Origin: Ferrimicrobium sp.
GTDB taxonomy: Bacteria; Actinomycetota; Acidimicrobiia; Acidimicrobiales; Acidimicrobiaceae
Direction: 5' to 3'
NCBI GenBank assembly: GCA_022690815.1
Contig: JALCZJ010000029.1
Span: forward strand, 1 to 32,015
DNA length: 32,015 nucleotides
The translations under genes and the position numbers were made by a program. The notes under the pieces were generated by a model. It was given only the letters and a program-made list of their open reading frames with translations, was not told the DNA's origin and made no database searches. Numbering within the stretch: position 1 is the stretch's first letter; every line of letters begins with the position of its first letter. This document shows, piece by piece, positions 15,983 to 23,970 of the stretch.

Positions 15983-16711
15983 ATGCTTACCAAGGTGCTT
16001 GCCGCTCTCATTTTTGCTTTTCTTGTGACCCAACTATCGATCTTGTTGACCACGGTTTATCTTCACCGCTCCTTGTCGCACAAGGCGGTAAAATTCGCCC
16101 CTTGGGTCGAGATCGTTCTTCGGGCGCTCCTTTGGTTGACAACCGGCATCCAGCGGCGCGAGTGGGTAGGGGTCCATCGAATCCACCATGCTCATACGGA
16201 TGTTCAAGGTGACCCGCATTCGCCTGTAGTCGAAAGCTACTGGAAGATTCAGCTGTTCAACCTCCTCTACTATCGGCGAGCGGCAAAGAATCGTGAGGCG
16301 ATTGAACGTTACACTAAGGATCTCCCGGCTGATCGCTGGGATCGCTATTTATTTTCACACTCATATTTGGGCTTAGGGCTTGGAATCGCTCTCTTGGTCG
16401 CAATTTTCGGTGTGGAACTTGCCCTAGTTATTGCGGTCGTCCATCTTGTTTTGTATCTGACGCTAAGCGCAGCAGTCAATGCCGTTGGGCATCGATTTGG
16501 CAAGAAGCCATTCCAGAATTTGGCCACCAATAACCAATGGCTCGCTTTCCTGACATTCGGTGAGGGCCTTCACAACAACCATCACGAGATGCCGACGTCG
16601 GCAAATCTTGCCTTCGTCCACCCCCAGATTGACCTTGGCTGGTATGTGATTAGGTTCCTTGAGCTGGCACATGTTGCCAAAGTCAGAACCCTGAAGCGCA
16701 AGTTCGCCTGA
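15983..16711 (+). CDS. Membrane fatty acid desaturase
   Basis: The 242-aa protein carries the three histidine boxes of membrane di-iron desaturases: HRSLSH (about 28-33), HRIHHAH (about 65-71) and HNNHH near 195. Hydrophobic helices precede the first box and lie between the second and third. The enzyme inserts a double bond in acyl-lipid or acyl-CoA chains using oxygen and reduced electron carriers. Several family members are longer (about 300 aa), but the core is complete here. The start is uncertain: the ATG at 15983 begins a good hydrophobic helix but has no ribosome binding site, and an in-frame TTG at 15941 would add 14 polar residues. Adjusting membrane fluidity is the likely role. Confidence 0.85.
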   Translation: MLTKVLAALIFAFLVTQLSILLTTVYLHRSLSHKAVKFAPWVEIVLRALLWLTTGIQRREWVGVHRIHHAHTDVQGDPHSPVVESYWKIQLFNLLYYRRAAKNREAIERYTKDLPADRWDRYLFSHSYLGLGLGIALLVAIFGVELALVIAVVHLVLYLTLSAAVNAVGHRFGKKPFQNLATNNQWLAFLTFGEGLHNNHHEMPTSANLAFVHPQIDLGWYVIRFLELAHVAKVRTLKRKFA

Positions 16712-17034
16712 ACCTTTGCGCCCTCTTAGGACGTGAGCTGGAGGATCGGTCGATCCACCTGCGTCAGCGTTGCTACCGATGTTACTGCCTGGTTGGATGC
16801 TGGGGCATCGATGCCGACCTCCTCGATGACGAAGAGGTAGTTGGTCGGTGATTGGGCATTGACCGCCGGTCAAAGGTGCGCTGATGACCGTTGGCTACAA
16901 GCTTGGCTGGGTGATTAGCCACGGAGCTTGCACGAGCTCCGGGGGACCCGATCCTGGAGGTTCGTGAAGCGGAGTCGTTGACATGGCGGGCCGACCGACG
17001 ATGCCGTGGGATCGCTGGAGTCCGAGCTTCATGA
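16712..17034. other. Convergent intergenic region with hairpin
   Basis: This region separates the convergent desaturase and carboxypeptidase genes. It holds a strong inverted repeat (separate entry). No supported gene is present; minus-strand frames here overlap the desaturase 3' end only as antisense. Confidence 0.45.
16922..16941 (+). terminator. Hairpin between convergent genes
   Basis: A perfect 7-bp stem, cggagct/agctccg, closes a six-base loop. It lies about 210 bp past the desaturase stop and 90 bp past the carboxypeptidase stop, so it could end transcription from either side. No U-run follows. Confidence 0.4.
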
Positions 17035-18279
17035 TCAATCGTGTGCTAGGCGCCAGTATGTGCTCGGGATGGGGATCGGTTCGGTGGTTACGACCTTAAT
17101 CTTGTCTCGATGAAGCGGTAATTGAACCAGTAGGTAGCCAACGACCATGTGTGCCCGATCGCCGGGCACGAGATGTCGGGTGTCGATGTGCAGGGCATAG
17201 GTCACTTTTTGGCCGGGCCACATCGATAGCGTAAGAGGTTTGGCCGTCACGATTTTGACGTGATCCTGCCTTGACCAAGGGATTGATAAGGAGCCGACGA
17301 CCTGGTTCTGATTGACGGCGGTGATGGAGGTCACACCAGCCCCGACCCGGTCGGCAAGCAGTTCGGCCAACGAGGCAGCACGGTGCAACGACCCGGGGCC
17401 TTGCTGATCGAGTACGACGGCGACGCCGTCAGTAACGTCACCGGATTTGGTCGGATCTTCGGTGGCGATGGCAGCGCATCCTCCGGACCAGATGGTATAG
17501 CCCGACTTGATTCCGACCACATTGGTGGTACCGATGCGGGCAACGATATTGGGCAGCGTGCCGGCCACGGGGAGCGTGACCATGTGTTCGTCGACGATTT
17601 TGTCAAAGACCGGGTTTCGCATGTCGATTGCCGCAATCGTCGCCACGGCTTGGGCGGTCGCGCGGGTAGCGGGATTGAAGCCACTGGCATCGCTGAAGTG
17701 AGCGCCGTCGAGATTTAACTGCATGGCGGTTCTGTTCATGGCATCGACGAAGTTGGCTTGTGAGCCCGCTACCCAGATAGCAAGGAGCTGGGCAATGTTG
17801 TTGGCTGAACGTGTGAGCAGTGCCTGAAGCAGCTGGTACTCGGAGAGCCGTTCACCGGCGATCACCTGGACGGATGACTGATCTTGGGCGACGTCTAGGT
17901 TGTATTGCTCCACGTCCGTGCTAGAGATGGTGATGATCGGGCCGCTCGACCCAGCCGCTAGCGGGAATCGAGTCAAAACCAGATGAGCCGTCATCAACTT
18001 TGCAAGGCTGGCGATCGGGACTGGGCTCTCGTGTTGGCTCGCCGCAACAGCCCCGGGCGCTATTGATGGGAGGGCCACGGCAGCTTGGCCCTGGCGGGGC
18101 CAAGACAACACAGGTACGACGCCGCGAGCAACAACAGCTTGAGGTGCCATCGCGCTGACTTGGAACCCTGGGAGGCTGGCATGTAGACGCTTGGTGGTCA
18201 CTGCCCCAATGGTCACCAGGATCGCCACGAGGACGACCACGATTGTCAATCGCAAGTACGGGAGTGAGGGGCGCTGCAT
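17035..18279 (-). CDS. D-alanyl-D-alanine carboxypeptidase (PBP5-type)
   Basis: The 414-aa serine peptidase (S11-type) trims D-Ala from peptidoglycan stem peptides outside the membrane. An N-terminal signal anchor (about 10-28, LTIVVVLVAILVTIGAV) is followed by the catalytic set: S91-L-A-K94, S158-A-N160 and K258-S-G260, the last being the KSG variant of the KTG box. The catalytic domain ends near 310, and the last 100 residues form a separate beta-rich tail (QKVTYALHIDTRHLVPGDRAHMVVG), probably for positioning. The mRNA may have a minimal leader, as a TAATCT box lies 9 nt before the ATG and no Shine-Dalgarno is visible. It is divergent from the DUF5318-like gene. Confidence 0.88.
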   Translation of the reverse strand: MQRPSLPYLRLTIVVVLVAILVTIGAVTTKRLHASLPGFQVSAMAPQAVVARGVVPVLSWPRQGQAAVALPSIAPGAVAASQHESPVPIASLAKLMTAHLVLTRFPLAAGSSGPIITISSTDVEQYNLDVAQDQSSVQVIAGERLSEYQLLQALLTRSANNIAQLLAIWVAGSQANFVDAMNRTAMQLNLDGAHFSDASGFNPATRATAQAVATIAAIDMRNPVFDKIVDEHMVTLPVAGTLPNIVARIGTTNVVGIKSGYTIWSGGCAAIATEDPTKSGDVTDGVAVVLDQQGPGSLHRAASLAELLADRVGAGVTSITAVNQNQVVGSLSIPWSRQDHVKIVTAKPLTLSMWPGQKVTYALHIDTRHLVPGDRAHMVVGYLLVQLPLHRDKIKVVTTEPIPIPSTYWRLAHD

Positions 18280-18288
18280 CTGGCCAAC

Positions 18289-18294
18289 AGATTA
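18289..18294 (-). promoter_or_regulatory. -10-like box of the carboxypeptidase gene
   Basis: TAATCT on the minus strand lies 9 nt before the ATG at 18279, predicting a leader of about 3 nt or none. The assignment rests on position only. Confidence 0.35.
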
Positions 18295-18413
18295 GCGGGG
18301 CCTTTGGCAACCCGGCCGCTGGGTGGGTGGTGACGTTTGTGCCTTCCAATGTTGCCCTCGATGAATCTGAGGCTCTGATCGGGTCGGGATGACTAGAGTT
18401 GGCGCTCTCACGG

Positions 18414-18419
18414 TATGGT
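18414..18419 (+). promoter_or_regulatory. -10-like box at the DUF5318-like start
   Basis: TATGGT is followed by exactly 6 nt and the ATG at 18426, the same geometry as at 8635-8647. No Shine-Dalgarno precedes the ATG, so the gene is probably leaderless. Confidence 0.45.
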
Positions 18420-18425
18420 GGACCC

Positions 18426-18818
18426 ATGGGAGAAGCAGACCCGAGTCGCTTGAGACATGCGCGCTTCGATGGTCCTTCACTGGACCTGCGGCTGTTGCGT
18501 GCTCGTGTGCTTGGTGACCTGCGTCGTGGAAATCTTCAGCCGATCGACGTCTGTGACGCCGATCGCCAGTTGGTCGATGCTGCGACGAGCTTTGGGGTTG
18601 TGCTCAGAGATCCCTGTCCGGTCTGTGAGGAGCGTGGCCTTCGCCAGGTTGCCTATGGTTTTGGCAAAGGTCTCCCGGCCAGTGGCCAGGTCGTTGGTGG
18701 TCAGCTCAACGATAGTGCTATGCTCGGTGTGCGCGATCTCAGCGTCTGCATCGTCGAGGTGTGCACGGCGTGTCGCTGGAACTTCATGGTGGAGCGGCGT
18801 TTTAAGCGCGCCAATTGA
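18426..18818 (+). CDS. DUF5318-like small zinc-ribbon protein
   Basis: The 130-aa protein has two Cys pairs, CPVCEERG (about 60-65) and CTACRW (about 115-120), spaced like a zinc ribbon, after a basic helical N-terminus (SLDLRLLRARVLGDLRRGNL). It matches my memory of a conserved actinobacterial family (DUF5318) found near cell-wall and ribosomal genes; the family function is unknown. The ATG at 18426 is preferred over an in-frame TTG at 18399 because the -10-like box overlaps the intervening codons. It lies about 160 bp upstream of rpsF on the same strand. Confidence 0.75.
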   Translation: MGEADPSRLRHARFDGPSLDLRLLRARVLGDLRRGNLQPIDVCDADRQLVDAATSFGVVLRDPCPVCEERGLRQVAYGFGKGLPASGQVVGGQLNDSAMLGVRDLSVCIVEVCTACRWNFMVERRFKRAN

Positions 18819-18973
18819 TTCCACGTTCGCTCGGCATATGAAGTGCAGTGCGACCGATTGGTAACCGCTAGCCTGTGGTGGATCGATTCCTTGTTTGGGG
18901 GTCGTTGTATTGCTTTCCTGCTCTCTATGCCCGTGGGGTAAGGGAGTCCTGGTGAAGAGCCTGGTCCATAGGA

Positions 18974-18979
18974 GGTACC
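18974..18979 (+). promoter_or_regulatory. Ribosome binding site fixing the rpsF GTG start
   Basis: An aggaggt run spanning about 18971-18977 lies a few nt before the GTG at 18982. It rules out the longer open frame that begins at 18895. Confidence 0.6.
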
Positions 18980-18981
18980 TT

Positions 18982-19317
18982 GTGAGAACGTATGAGCTTG
19001 CCCTGATTACCGACTCCTCGCTTGAGGAGTCGGTACGAAATGGCATTACGGAGCGTGTCGAGTCGATCATTACGTCGGCCGGCGGCTCCCTCGGTGAGGC
19101 AGCGATATGGGGGCGTCGTAGTTTGATCTACCCGATCGCCCACCATTCGGAGGGGTTCTACTCCTTCCACCGCTTCCAAGCTGAACCAGCGGCCGTGACA
19201 GAACTTGATCGGGTGCTCTCCATCGCTGACGAGGTCCTCCGCTTCAAGATCGTTCGCTTGCCAGAGCGAGCGATGCAGTCAGGAAAAGCGCCGCTCCTTA
19301 AGGGTGCAGCGCGCTAA
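18982..19317 (+). CDS. rpsF: 30S ribosomal protein S6
   Basis: The 111-aa protein reads as S6 throughout: VRTYELALI at the N-terminus, then EESVRNGITERVESIITSAGG, WGRRSLIYPIAHHSEGFYSF, and RVLSIADEVLRFKIVRLPE. S6 binds 16S rRNA together with S18 on the platform of the 30S subunit. The GTG start is supported by a strong Shine-Dalgarno. It opens the rpsF-ssb-rpsR-rplI-dnaB operon, with 28 nt to ssb. Length and sequence are normal. Confidence 0.96.
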   Translation: MRTYELALITDSSLEESVRNGITERVESIITSAGGSLGEAAIWGRRSLIYPIAHHSEGFYSFHRFQAEPAAVTELDRVLSIADEVLRFKIVRLPERAMQSGKAPLLKGAAR

Positions 19318-19345
19318 CACCGCTACGGGGACAGGAGAAGAGAAC

Positions 19346-19807
19346 ATGTCCGCAGGAAATACTGTTACACTGATCGGCAATCTCACAAAGGAGCCAGAGC
19401 TGCGCTTTACCTCTCAAGGTCTTGCCCAGACGACGTTCTCCATTGCCGTCAACCGGCGCCGAATGAATCAGCAAACCCAAGATTGGGAGGAGTCGACCTC
19501 GTTCTTTGAGGTTGTCTGTTGGAGAGAGCTGGCTGAGAACGTAGCCGAGAGCCTTGAGAAGGGGTCTCGTGCGGTGGTGACCGGACGTCTCGAGCAACGC
19601 ACCTGGGAGACTCCAGAAGGCGACAAGCGATCAAAGATTCAGGTGATCGCTGATGAGGTGGGTCCGTCACTCCGCTGGGCGACCGCGCAGGTGACCAAGG
19701 CGGACCGTCGCACGGGTGGGGCCGACACAGGTGGACGCAACGTCGCCCAAGCGAACGTCCCTGAGCCATCCATTGGAAGTTTTAACTACGATGAGGAGCC
19801 ATTTTAG
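19346..19807 (+). CDS. ssb: Single-stranded DNA-binding protein
   Basis: The 153-aa SSB begins [20 protein letters not shown] and has the OB-fold pattern through [37 protein letters not shown] (to about residue 110). A flexible Gly-rich linker and the acidic tip DEEPF follow; this tip recruits repair and replication partners. It coats single-stranded DNA during replication. The ATG at 19346 has aggag about 9 nt upstream; a longer in-frame reading begins inside rpsF and is rejected. It lies in the classic position between the genes for S6 and S18. Confidence 0.96.
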   Translation: MSAGNTVTLIGNLTKEPELRFTSQGLAQTTFSIAVNRRRMNQQTQDWEESTSFFEVVCWRELAENVAESLEKGSRAVVTGRLEQRTWETPEGDKRSKIQVIADEVGPSLRWATAQVTKADRRTGGADTGGRNVAQANVPEPSIGSFNYDEEPF

Positions 19808-19809
19808 GT

Positions 19810-20226
19810 ATGGGAAAGAATACAACCAAGAAGCGGCCAGTACGCAAAGAGTCTGCTGACGCGCTCAAGAAGTTTAAGAAGAAGCCATGCAGCTTTTGCC
19901 TGAATAAGTCGGAGTGGATCGACTATAAGGATGTCGAGCTGCTGCGCCGATACATCAGTGATCGTGCGAAGATCCGTGCCCGCCGTGTTACAGGTAACTG
20001 CACCCAGCACCAGGCTGAAGTGGCGAACGCGATCAAGGTAGCACGTGAATTGGCGTTAATACCGTATTTGTCCCGACCGACCAGCGATCGGGAGCGTGGA
20101 CCGGGAGCACGAGGCCGTAGTGGTGATCGTCGTGTTCGCAATGACGATGTTGAGAACATAGCTGAGTCCGACGATCTCGATCAGGATGACGGTGCCCGCG
20201 ACGACATGCAAGAGGGTGAGGAGTAG
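19810..20226 (+). CDS. rpsR: 30S ribosomal protein S18 with C-terminal extension
   Basis: S18 partners S6 on the 30S platform. Residues about 20-88 are a standard S18 core ([29 protein letters not shown], then [25 protein letters not shown]). C27, C30, C64 and H67 form the zinc-ligand set of the C+ form. The protein is 138 aa, whereas S18 is usually 75-90 aa. The extra roughly 48 residues begin Arg/Gly-rich ([17 protein letters not shown]) and end strongly acidic ([20 protein letters not shown]). It starts 2 nt after the ssb stop. The tail has no similarity I recognise. Confidence 0.95.
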   Translation: MGKNTTKKRPVRKESADALKKFKKKPCSFCLNKSEWIDYKDVELLRRYISDRAKIRARRVTGNCTQHQAEVANAIKVARELALIPYLSRPTSDRERGPGARGRSGDRRVRNDDVENIAESDDLDQDDGARDDMQEGEE

Positions 20227-20228
20227 CG

Positions 20229-20678
20229 ATGGAGCTTGTTCTTCGAGAAGCGGTTACCGGGCTGGGCAGACGTGGCGACTATGTCAAGGTAGCAGACGGG
20301 TATGCCCGCAACTATCTTTTGCCGCAAGGTCTCGCCATTGTGGCGACCCCGAAGGTGGCGGCGCAAGCCGAAGCTATGCGCAAGGCCTCAGCCGAGAAGC
20401 ATCAACGCGAGCTGGAAGCGGCGTCCGAGCTGGCCTCGCAACTGGTGGCGATTGAGGTGAGTCTGTCCAAGCGCGCATCCAAGGATGGCAAGCTCTTTGG
20501 CTCGGTCACGACTGGAGAGGTCGCCGAGCGGGTAACAGAGTTGGCTGGTATCGCCATCGATCGCCATCAGGTGAACATGTCAGAGCCAATCAAGACCACG
20601 GGTACGTTTTCGGTTCCGATTCGCCTCCACCCCGAGGTTGAGGTTGCAATCAACGTCGAAGTCGTCGCCGAGTCATAG
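20229..20678 (+). CDS. rplI: 50S ribosomal protein L9
   Basis: The 149-aa L9 has the N-terminal rRNA-binding domain (LREAVTGLGRRGDYVKVADGYARNYLLPQGLA), the long connecting helix (about 45-75) and the C-terminal domain (SKDGKLFGSVTTGEVAERV, ending VAINVEVV). L9 binds 23S rRNA near the L1 stalk. The start follows gaggag and lies 2 nt after rpsR. It is the fourth gene of the operon and shows nothing unusual. Confidence 0.96.
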   Translation: MELVLREAVTGLGRRGDYVKVADGYARNYLLPQGLAIVATPKVAAQAEAMRKASAEKHQRELEAASELASQLVAIEVSLSKRASKDGKLFGSVTTGEVAERVTELAGIAIDRHQVNMSEPIKTTGTFSVPIRLHPEVEVAINVEVVAES

Positions 20679-20690
20679 TCAACGAACGTT

Positions 20691-22454
20691 ATGGCGGCGC
20701 GAGCGTCGAGGTCAAGCAATGAGGCTCGAGTCCCGCCGCACAGCATTGAGGCCGAGGACTCGCTCGTTGGGGCGATGCTTCTTTCTCGCGATGCCATTAG
20801 TGAGGCCGTAGAGCTCGTCAGCGAGGATGATTTCTTTCAGCCCTCGCTGCGCCATATCTATGGAGCGTTGTGGCGGCTTTATACCGCGGGTGATCCGACG
20901 GATGTCGTTTCGGTGTCCGATCAGCTCAAACGAGCCGGGGTTCTCGATCAGGTTGGCGGGACCGAGAAGTTACTACTGCTGCAGGCCTCCACGCCAGCAA
21001 TCGCTAGCGCAGCACGCTACGCCCAGATCGTTCGGGATTACTCGCTCCTGCGGAGGTTGATCGCGGCGGCTACCGAGATTGCCGAGCAGGCGTATGCGTC
21101 GCCGAACGACGTTCAAGAGATCGTTGACTTCGCAGAGGCCCGCATCTTTGATGTTGCCAAGGGCAACAATAGTGACAACGCGGTTGTCATTCGCGATGTT
21201 CTGTGGGAAGCCCTTGAAGAGCTCGAGGAACTCTACGCTCAAGGGGGAAGCCAAACAAAGACTACGTCGACTGGCTTTCGGGATCTTGACGAGAAGCTCT
21301 CTGGCCTACATCGATCGAACCTGATCATCGTCGGTGCACGACCTGGCATGGGCAAGACGTCCTTTGCGCTGTCGATGGCATCCAAGGTGGCGGAGAACGC
21401 CCAAGATCCGGTGTTGATCTTCTCGCTGGAGATGAGCCGTGTCGAGATTGGACAACGCCTGCTCGCGGGTGAGGCGCGGGTGGATTCGATGAAGATCCGC
21501 AGCGGTCGGCTCGTGGAGCGGGAGTGGGATCGAATCTCGCACGCCGCTGGAAGGTTGGCAGAGCGCAAGATCTTCATCGATGACGACCCCAATATCACGG
21601 TCCTCGACATTCGCGCTCGTTCCCGAAGGCTGAAGGCAAATGAGGGCCTATCGCTCGTGATGATCGACTACCTCCAGTTGATGTCCTCACGCCGAAATGT
21701 CGAATCACGCCAGGTGGAGGTCTCCGAGATCTCTCGTGGGTTGAAACTGCTGGCTCGTGAACTTGATGTACCCGTGATCGCCCTGTCTCAGCTGTCGCGT
21801 AACCTCGAAAGTCGAAGCGATAAACGTCCACTGTTAGCAGATTTGCGCGAGTCAGGCTGCCTCGCTTGGGATACTCGAGTTCGACTTGGCGACGGGACAA
21901 GCGAGGCGATTGGCATGCTTTGGGCCAAAGGTCGTACTGATTTTACCGTTCTTTCAGCGACGCCGGGTGGAGCCGTCGCTAGCGCGATAGCCAAGCGAGT
22001 GGTGGCGACCGGTGTCAAGGATCTCGTCCGCATTGAATTTGTTGAGGGTGGATACCTGGATGCTACTCCTAACCATCCGGTCGCGACACCTACTGGTTTT
22101 GTTCCAGTCGACCGTCTCCAAGTGGGAGATCATGTCATGGCTGTCGATGCAGATGGGACCCAACTGTTCAACACGGTGGCATCCTTTGAATCTCTTGGCT
22201 CGGAGCTGGTATTCGACATCGAGGTTATGGAGACACATTGCTTCTGGGCCAATGATGCTTTGGTGCACAACTCACTCGAACAGGATGCCGATATTGTCAT
22301 GTTTATCTATCGCGACGAGGCGTATCGGCCTGACAGTCCCGATCGAGGGGTGGCCGAAATCATCATCGCCAAGCATCGTAGCGGCCCCGTTGGGACCGTG
22401 CATCTGGCGTTCATGGAGAACTGGGCGCTCTTCGCCGACATCGCCCAGGGCTAG
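20691..22454 (+). CDS. dnaB: Replicative DNA helicase DnaB with in-frame intein
   Basis: DnaB is the hexameric helicase that unwinds DNA ahead of the replication fork. The precursor is 587 aa: an N-terminal primase-interacting domain (about 15-120), a linker, then the RecA-like motor with Walker A GARPGMGKT (215-223), Walker B VMIDYLQL (323-330) and the LSQLSRNLESR motif (365-375). The motor is interrupted after LADLRESG at residue 389 by an intein (390-527) and resumes as SLEQDADIVMFIYRDEAY. Without the intein the mature helicase is 449 aa, a normal length. Splicing is therefore needed for a functional replicative helicase. The ATG at 20691 has no convincing Shine-Dalgarno and lies 12 nt after rplI, so translation probably depends on the upstream gene. 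Confidence 0.96.
   Translation: MAARASRSSNEARVPPHSIEAEDSLVGAMLLSRDAISEAVELVSEDDFFQPSLRHIYGALWRLYTAGDPTDVVSVSDQLKRAGVLDQVGGTEKLLLLQASTPAIASAARYAQIVRDYSLLRRLIAAATEIAEQAYASPNDVQEIVDFAEARIFDVAKGNNSDNAVVIRDVLWEALEELEELYAQGGSQTKTTSTGFRDLDEKLSGLHRSNLIIVGARPGMGKTSFALSMASKVAENAQDPVLIFSLEMSRVEIGQRLLAGEARVDSMKIRSGRLVEREWDRISHAAGRLAERKIFIDDDPNITVLDIRARSRRLKANEGLSLVMIDYLQLMSSRRNVESRQVEVSEISRGLKLLARELDVPVIALSQLSRNLESRSDKRPLLADLRESGCLAWDTRVRLGDGTSEAIGMLWAKGRTDFTVLSATPGGAVASAIAKRVVATGVKDLVRIEFVEGGYLDATPNHPVATPTGFVPVDRLQVGDHVMAVDADGTQLFNTVASFESLGSELVFDIEVMETHCFWANDALVHNSLEQDADIVMFIYRDEAYRPDSPDRGVAEIIIAKHRSGPVGTVHLAFMENWALFADIAQG
21858..22271 (+). other. DnaB mini-intein (138 codons)
   Basis: The intein starts at C390 (CLAWDTRVRLG, block A) and ends at H526-N527 before S528, giving the standard Cys / His-Asn / Ser splice set. 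Block B is YLDATPNHPV (T459, N461, H462). Block F is VFDIEVMETHCFWAN, and block G is DALVHN. No LAGLIDADG or HNH endonuclease fits in 138 residues, so this is a mini-intein. The insertion point, RESG followed by SLEQDAD, is the one I recall for the Synechocystis and Mycobacterium DnaB inteins. It splices itself out after translation. Confidence 0.93.
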
Positions 22455-22642
22455 TGTTCATTCCAGGTTTGTCGGGGCAGACCTAACGCGTCAACTAAGC
22501 GTGTCAGCCCGCCAGCCGCCACCGCTTCAGATCCCGTCGGGTCGAGGTGCTGGTGGTACCGTACTCTGGGCGCACGTTGGCCGACGCATGGTGTTGACAA
22601 CGTCAATCGGCGCTTTGGGGGTTACGCCAGTGCCATCATAGG

Positions 22643-23332
22643 TTAGTGGCGTGTCGAATGCAGGTCACGGTCGTGAGCCTGCGTTGGCTGCCCCTCGTCG
22701 GTGTCGAGTGAATAGCCAAGTGTTGGGTGCGCTCCAGTGACGCTCTCGCTCGCTATGTCCTTGGGTCGGTCGACGTCGGTCAGGAGCTGGGAGAGGGAAT
22801 TGAGCAAGAGGATGGCGAAGCCAAATTGGAAGATGACCTCGCCAGGCATTAAAACGTTGATACCGTTGTCAGGCAAGGAGAACATCGCGAGGAGGCCGCC
22901 GACGAACTGAATGGCGATCATGGTCCAGTTGAGGCCACTGCGAACGTATCGCAAGGTGATCCAGATCGAAACGCCAAGCTGCAATACAAAGAGCATCGCG
23001 CCGAGTGTCATGTGAGCCCAGTTGAAAAAGGTATCCCAGGTGTACGGGGTCAGCATGATCCCGGCCATCAAGATACCGATGCCGACGAAGCTCGGGCGCA
23101 GTAATGTGAACGGTTGCGGACTTGGTGGGAGGGTCCTTCCGATGTGGATCACGAGGGCTATACAGACGACAAAGCCCAGAGCGAGTGGGAAGAAGGTCGC
23201 AAGGTGAACGATGTAGTAGCTGATTCCGTAGATGTTCACCTGGTTCGTAGGCCAGACGAGACTGTCAACGAGTAGGGCTCCAAAGAGTGCAGCGTAAGCG
23301 ATCATCAATGTCTTGATCGTGTGCTCACGCAT
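22643..23332 (-). CDS. Membrane protein with about six helices
   Basis: The 229-aa protein has about six hydrophobic segments in the first 175 residues (IKTLMIAYAALFGALLVDSL, YYIVHLATFFPLALGFVVCI, GIGILMAGIML, and three more), then a polar C-terminal tail rich in Asp, Thr and His. It resembles small integral membrane proteins of unknown function; I do not recognise a family. The ATG at 23332 has ggaggt 4 nt upstream, so the start is well supported. It runs away from dnaB (convergent, with 188 bp between the stops) and is divergent from the membrane/lipoprotein pair that follows. Confidence 0.7.
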   Translation of the reverse strand: MREHTIKTLMIAYAALFGALLVDSLVWPTNQVNIYGISYYIVHLATFFPLALGFVVCIALVIHIGRTLPPSPQPFTLLRPSFVGIGILMAGIMLTPYTWDTFFNWAHMTLGAMLFVLQLGVSIWITLRYVRSGLNWTMIAIQFVGGLLAMFSLPDNGINVLMPGEVIFQFGFAILLLNSLSQLLTDVDRPKDIASESVTGAHPTLGYSLDTDEGQPTQAHDRDLHSTRH

Positions 23333-23385
23333 GACTACCTCCAGTCGATCGCCTTAGCTCCTGTTTCTTCGCTCTATACCCTTGT

Positions 23386-23391
23386 AGTATA
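23386..23391 (-). promoter_or_regulatory. Possible -10 and palindrome upstream of the membrane gene
   Basis: TATACT on the minus strand lies about 55 nt before the ATG at 23332. It is part of the inverted repeat ttgta/tacaa (23382-23394), which may be an operator overlapping the promoter. The 8-mer tagtatac also occurs at the permease promoter (7099-7106). Confidence 0.35.
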
Positions 23392-23538
23392 CAACAAAAC
23401 GCGTCAAGGTAACTTCCCGGCCGTACGGAGTTGGTGTGGGTCTGAGCGGACGGCGACCAACGAGGTGAATGGTAGCTTGGCTCCCCAAACCGGCAGCGAA
23501 CGCTGCATGGGCTAGACTCAAAGGCCGGAGGACGTCAT

Positions 23539-23970
23539 TTGAGAGATATATGGGAAAGACTGCGTAGTGAAGAACGAGTGCTTTCTGTCTGCACCGTAGC
23601 CATCGCGATTACTCTCTTTCTCCCGTGGCATACGTACTCTGTCTTGAGCGTCCGTGGGACGACCGATGGGTTTCATAGCTGGGGTTTCTTGACCGCGCTT
23701 GGGGTGTTGCTGCTCGCATTTGTCCTTACATCCGATGGACAGTTCTTTGCGCGTCATACGCCGAAGATCGCCCTCGAAACCTGGCGGGTGATCGGCGCGT
23801 TGGCGATGTTCGCGGGGGCAGCCCTGTATCTGACGATTGGACCAGGGTCCTATCACTCGACGAAGGTCCCAGTGAACTATGGACCTGCGTTTGGCGTTTA
23901 CATTGCCTTTTTAGTTGGATTGGCGGCGTTGTTGTTGACGTTTCGCCAAGGAAGGAAATCGATACAGTGA
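23539..23970 (+). CDS. Small four-helix membrane protein
   Basis: The 143-aa product has about four hydrophobic segments (VCTVAIAITLFLPW, LTALGVLLLAFVLT, VIGALAMFAGAALYLTIG, FGVYIAFLVGLAALLLTF) and a cytoplasmic basic end. I do not recognise the family. The TTG at 23539 is preceded by ggagga about 8 nt upstream. Its stop overlaps the next gene's start as GTGA, so it is translationally coupled to the lipoprotein and probably works with it. Confidence 0.68.
   Translation: MRDIWERLRSEERVLSVCTVAIAITLFLPWHTYSVLSVRGTTDGFHSWGFLTALGVLLLAFVLTSDGQFFARHTPKIALETWRVIGALAMFAGAALYLTIGPGSYHSTKVPVNYGPAFGVYIAFLVGLAALLLTFRQGRKSIQ

Noticed and set aside
15625-16053. 142-codon minus-strand frame
   Set aside because: It overlaps the desaturase start on the other strand and the MFS upstream region, and its composition is not protein-like.
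16860-17034. Possible c-di-AMP-type riboswitch near the carboxypeptidase gene
   Set aside because: It lies downstream of both convergent genes, not in a leader, and the bases do not match the conserved core; only the hairpin at 16922-16941 is retained.
22012-22641. 209-codon plus-strand frame over the dnaB 3' end
   Set aside because: It is an out-of-frame shadow of dnaB and its intein.
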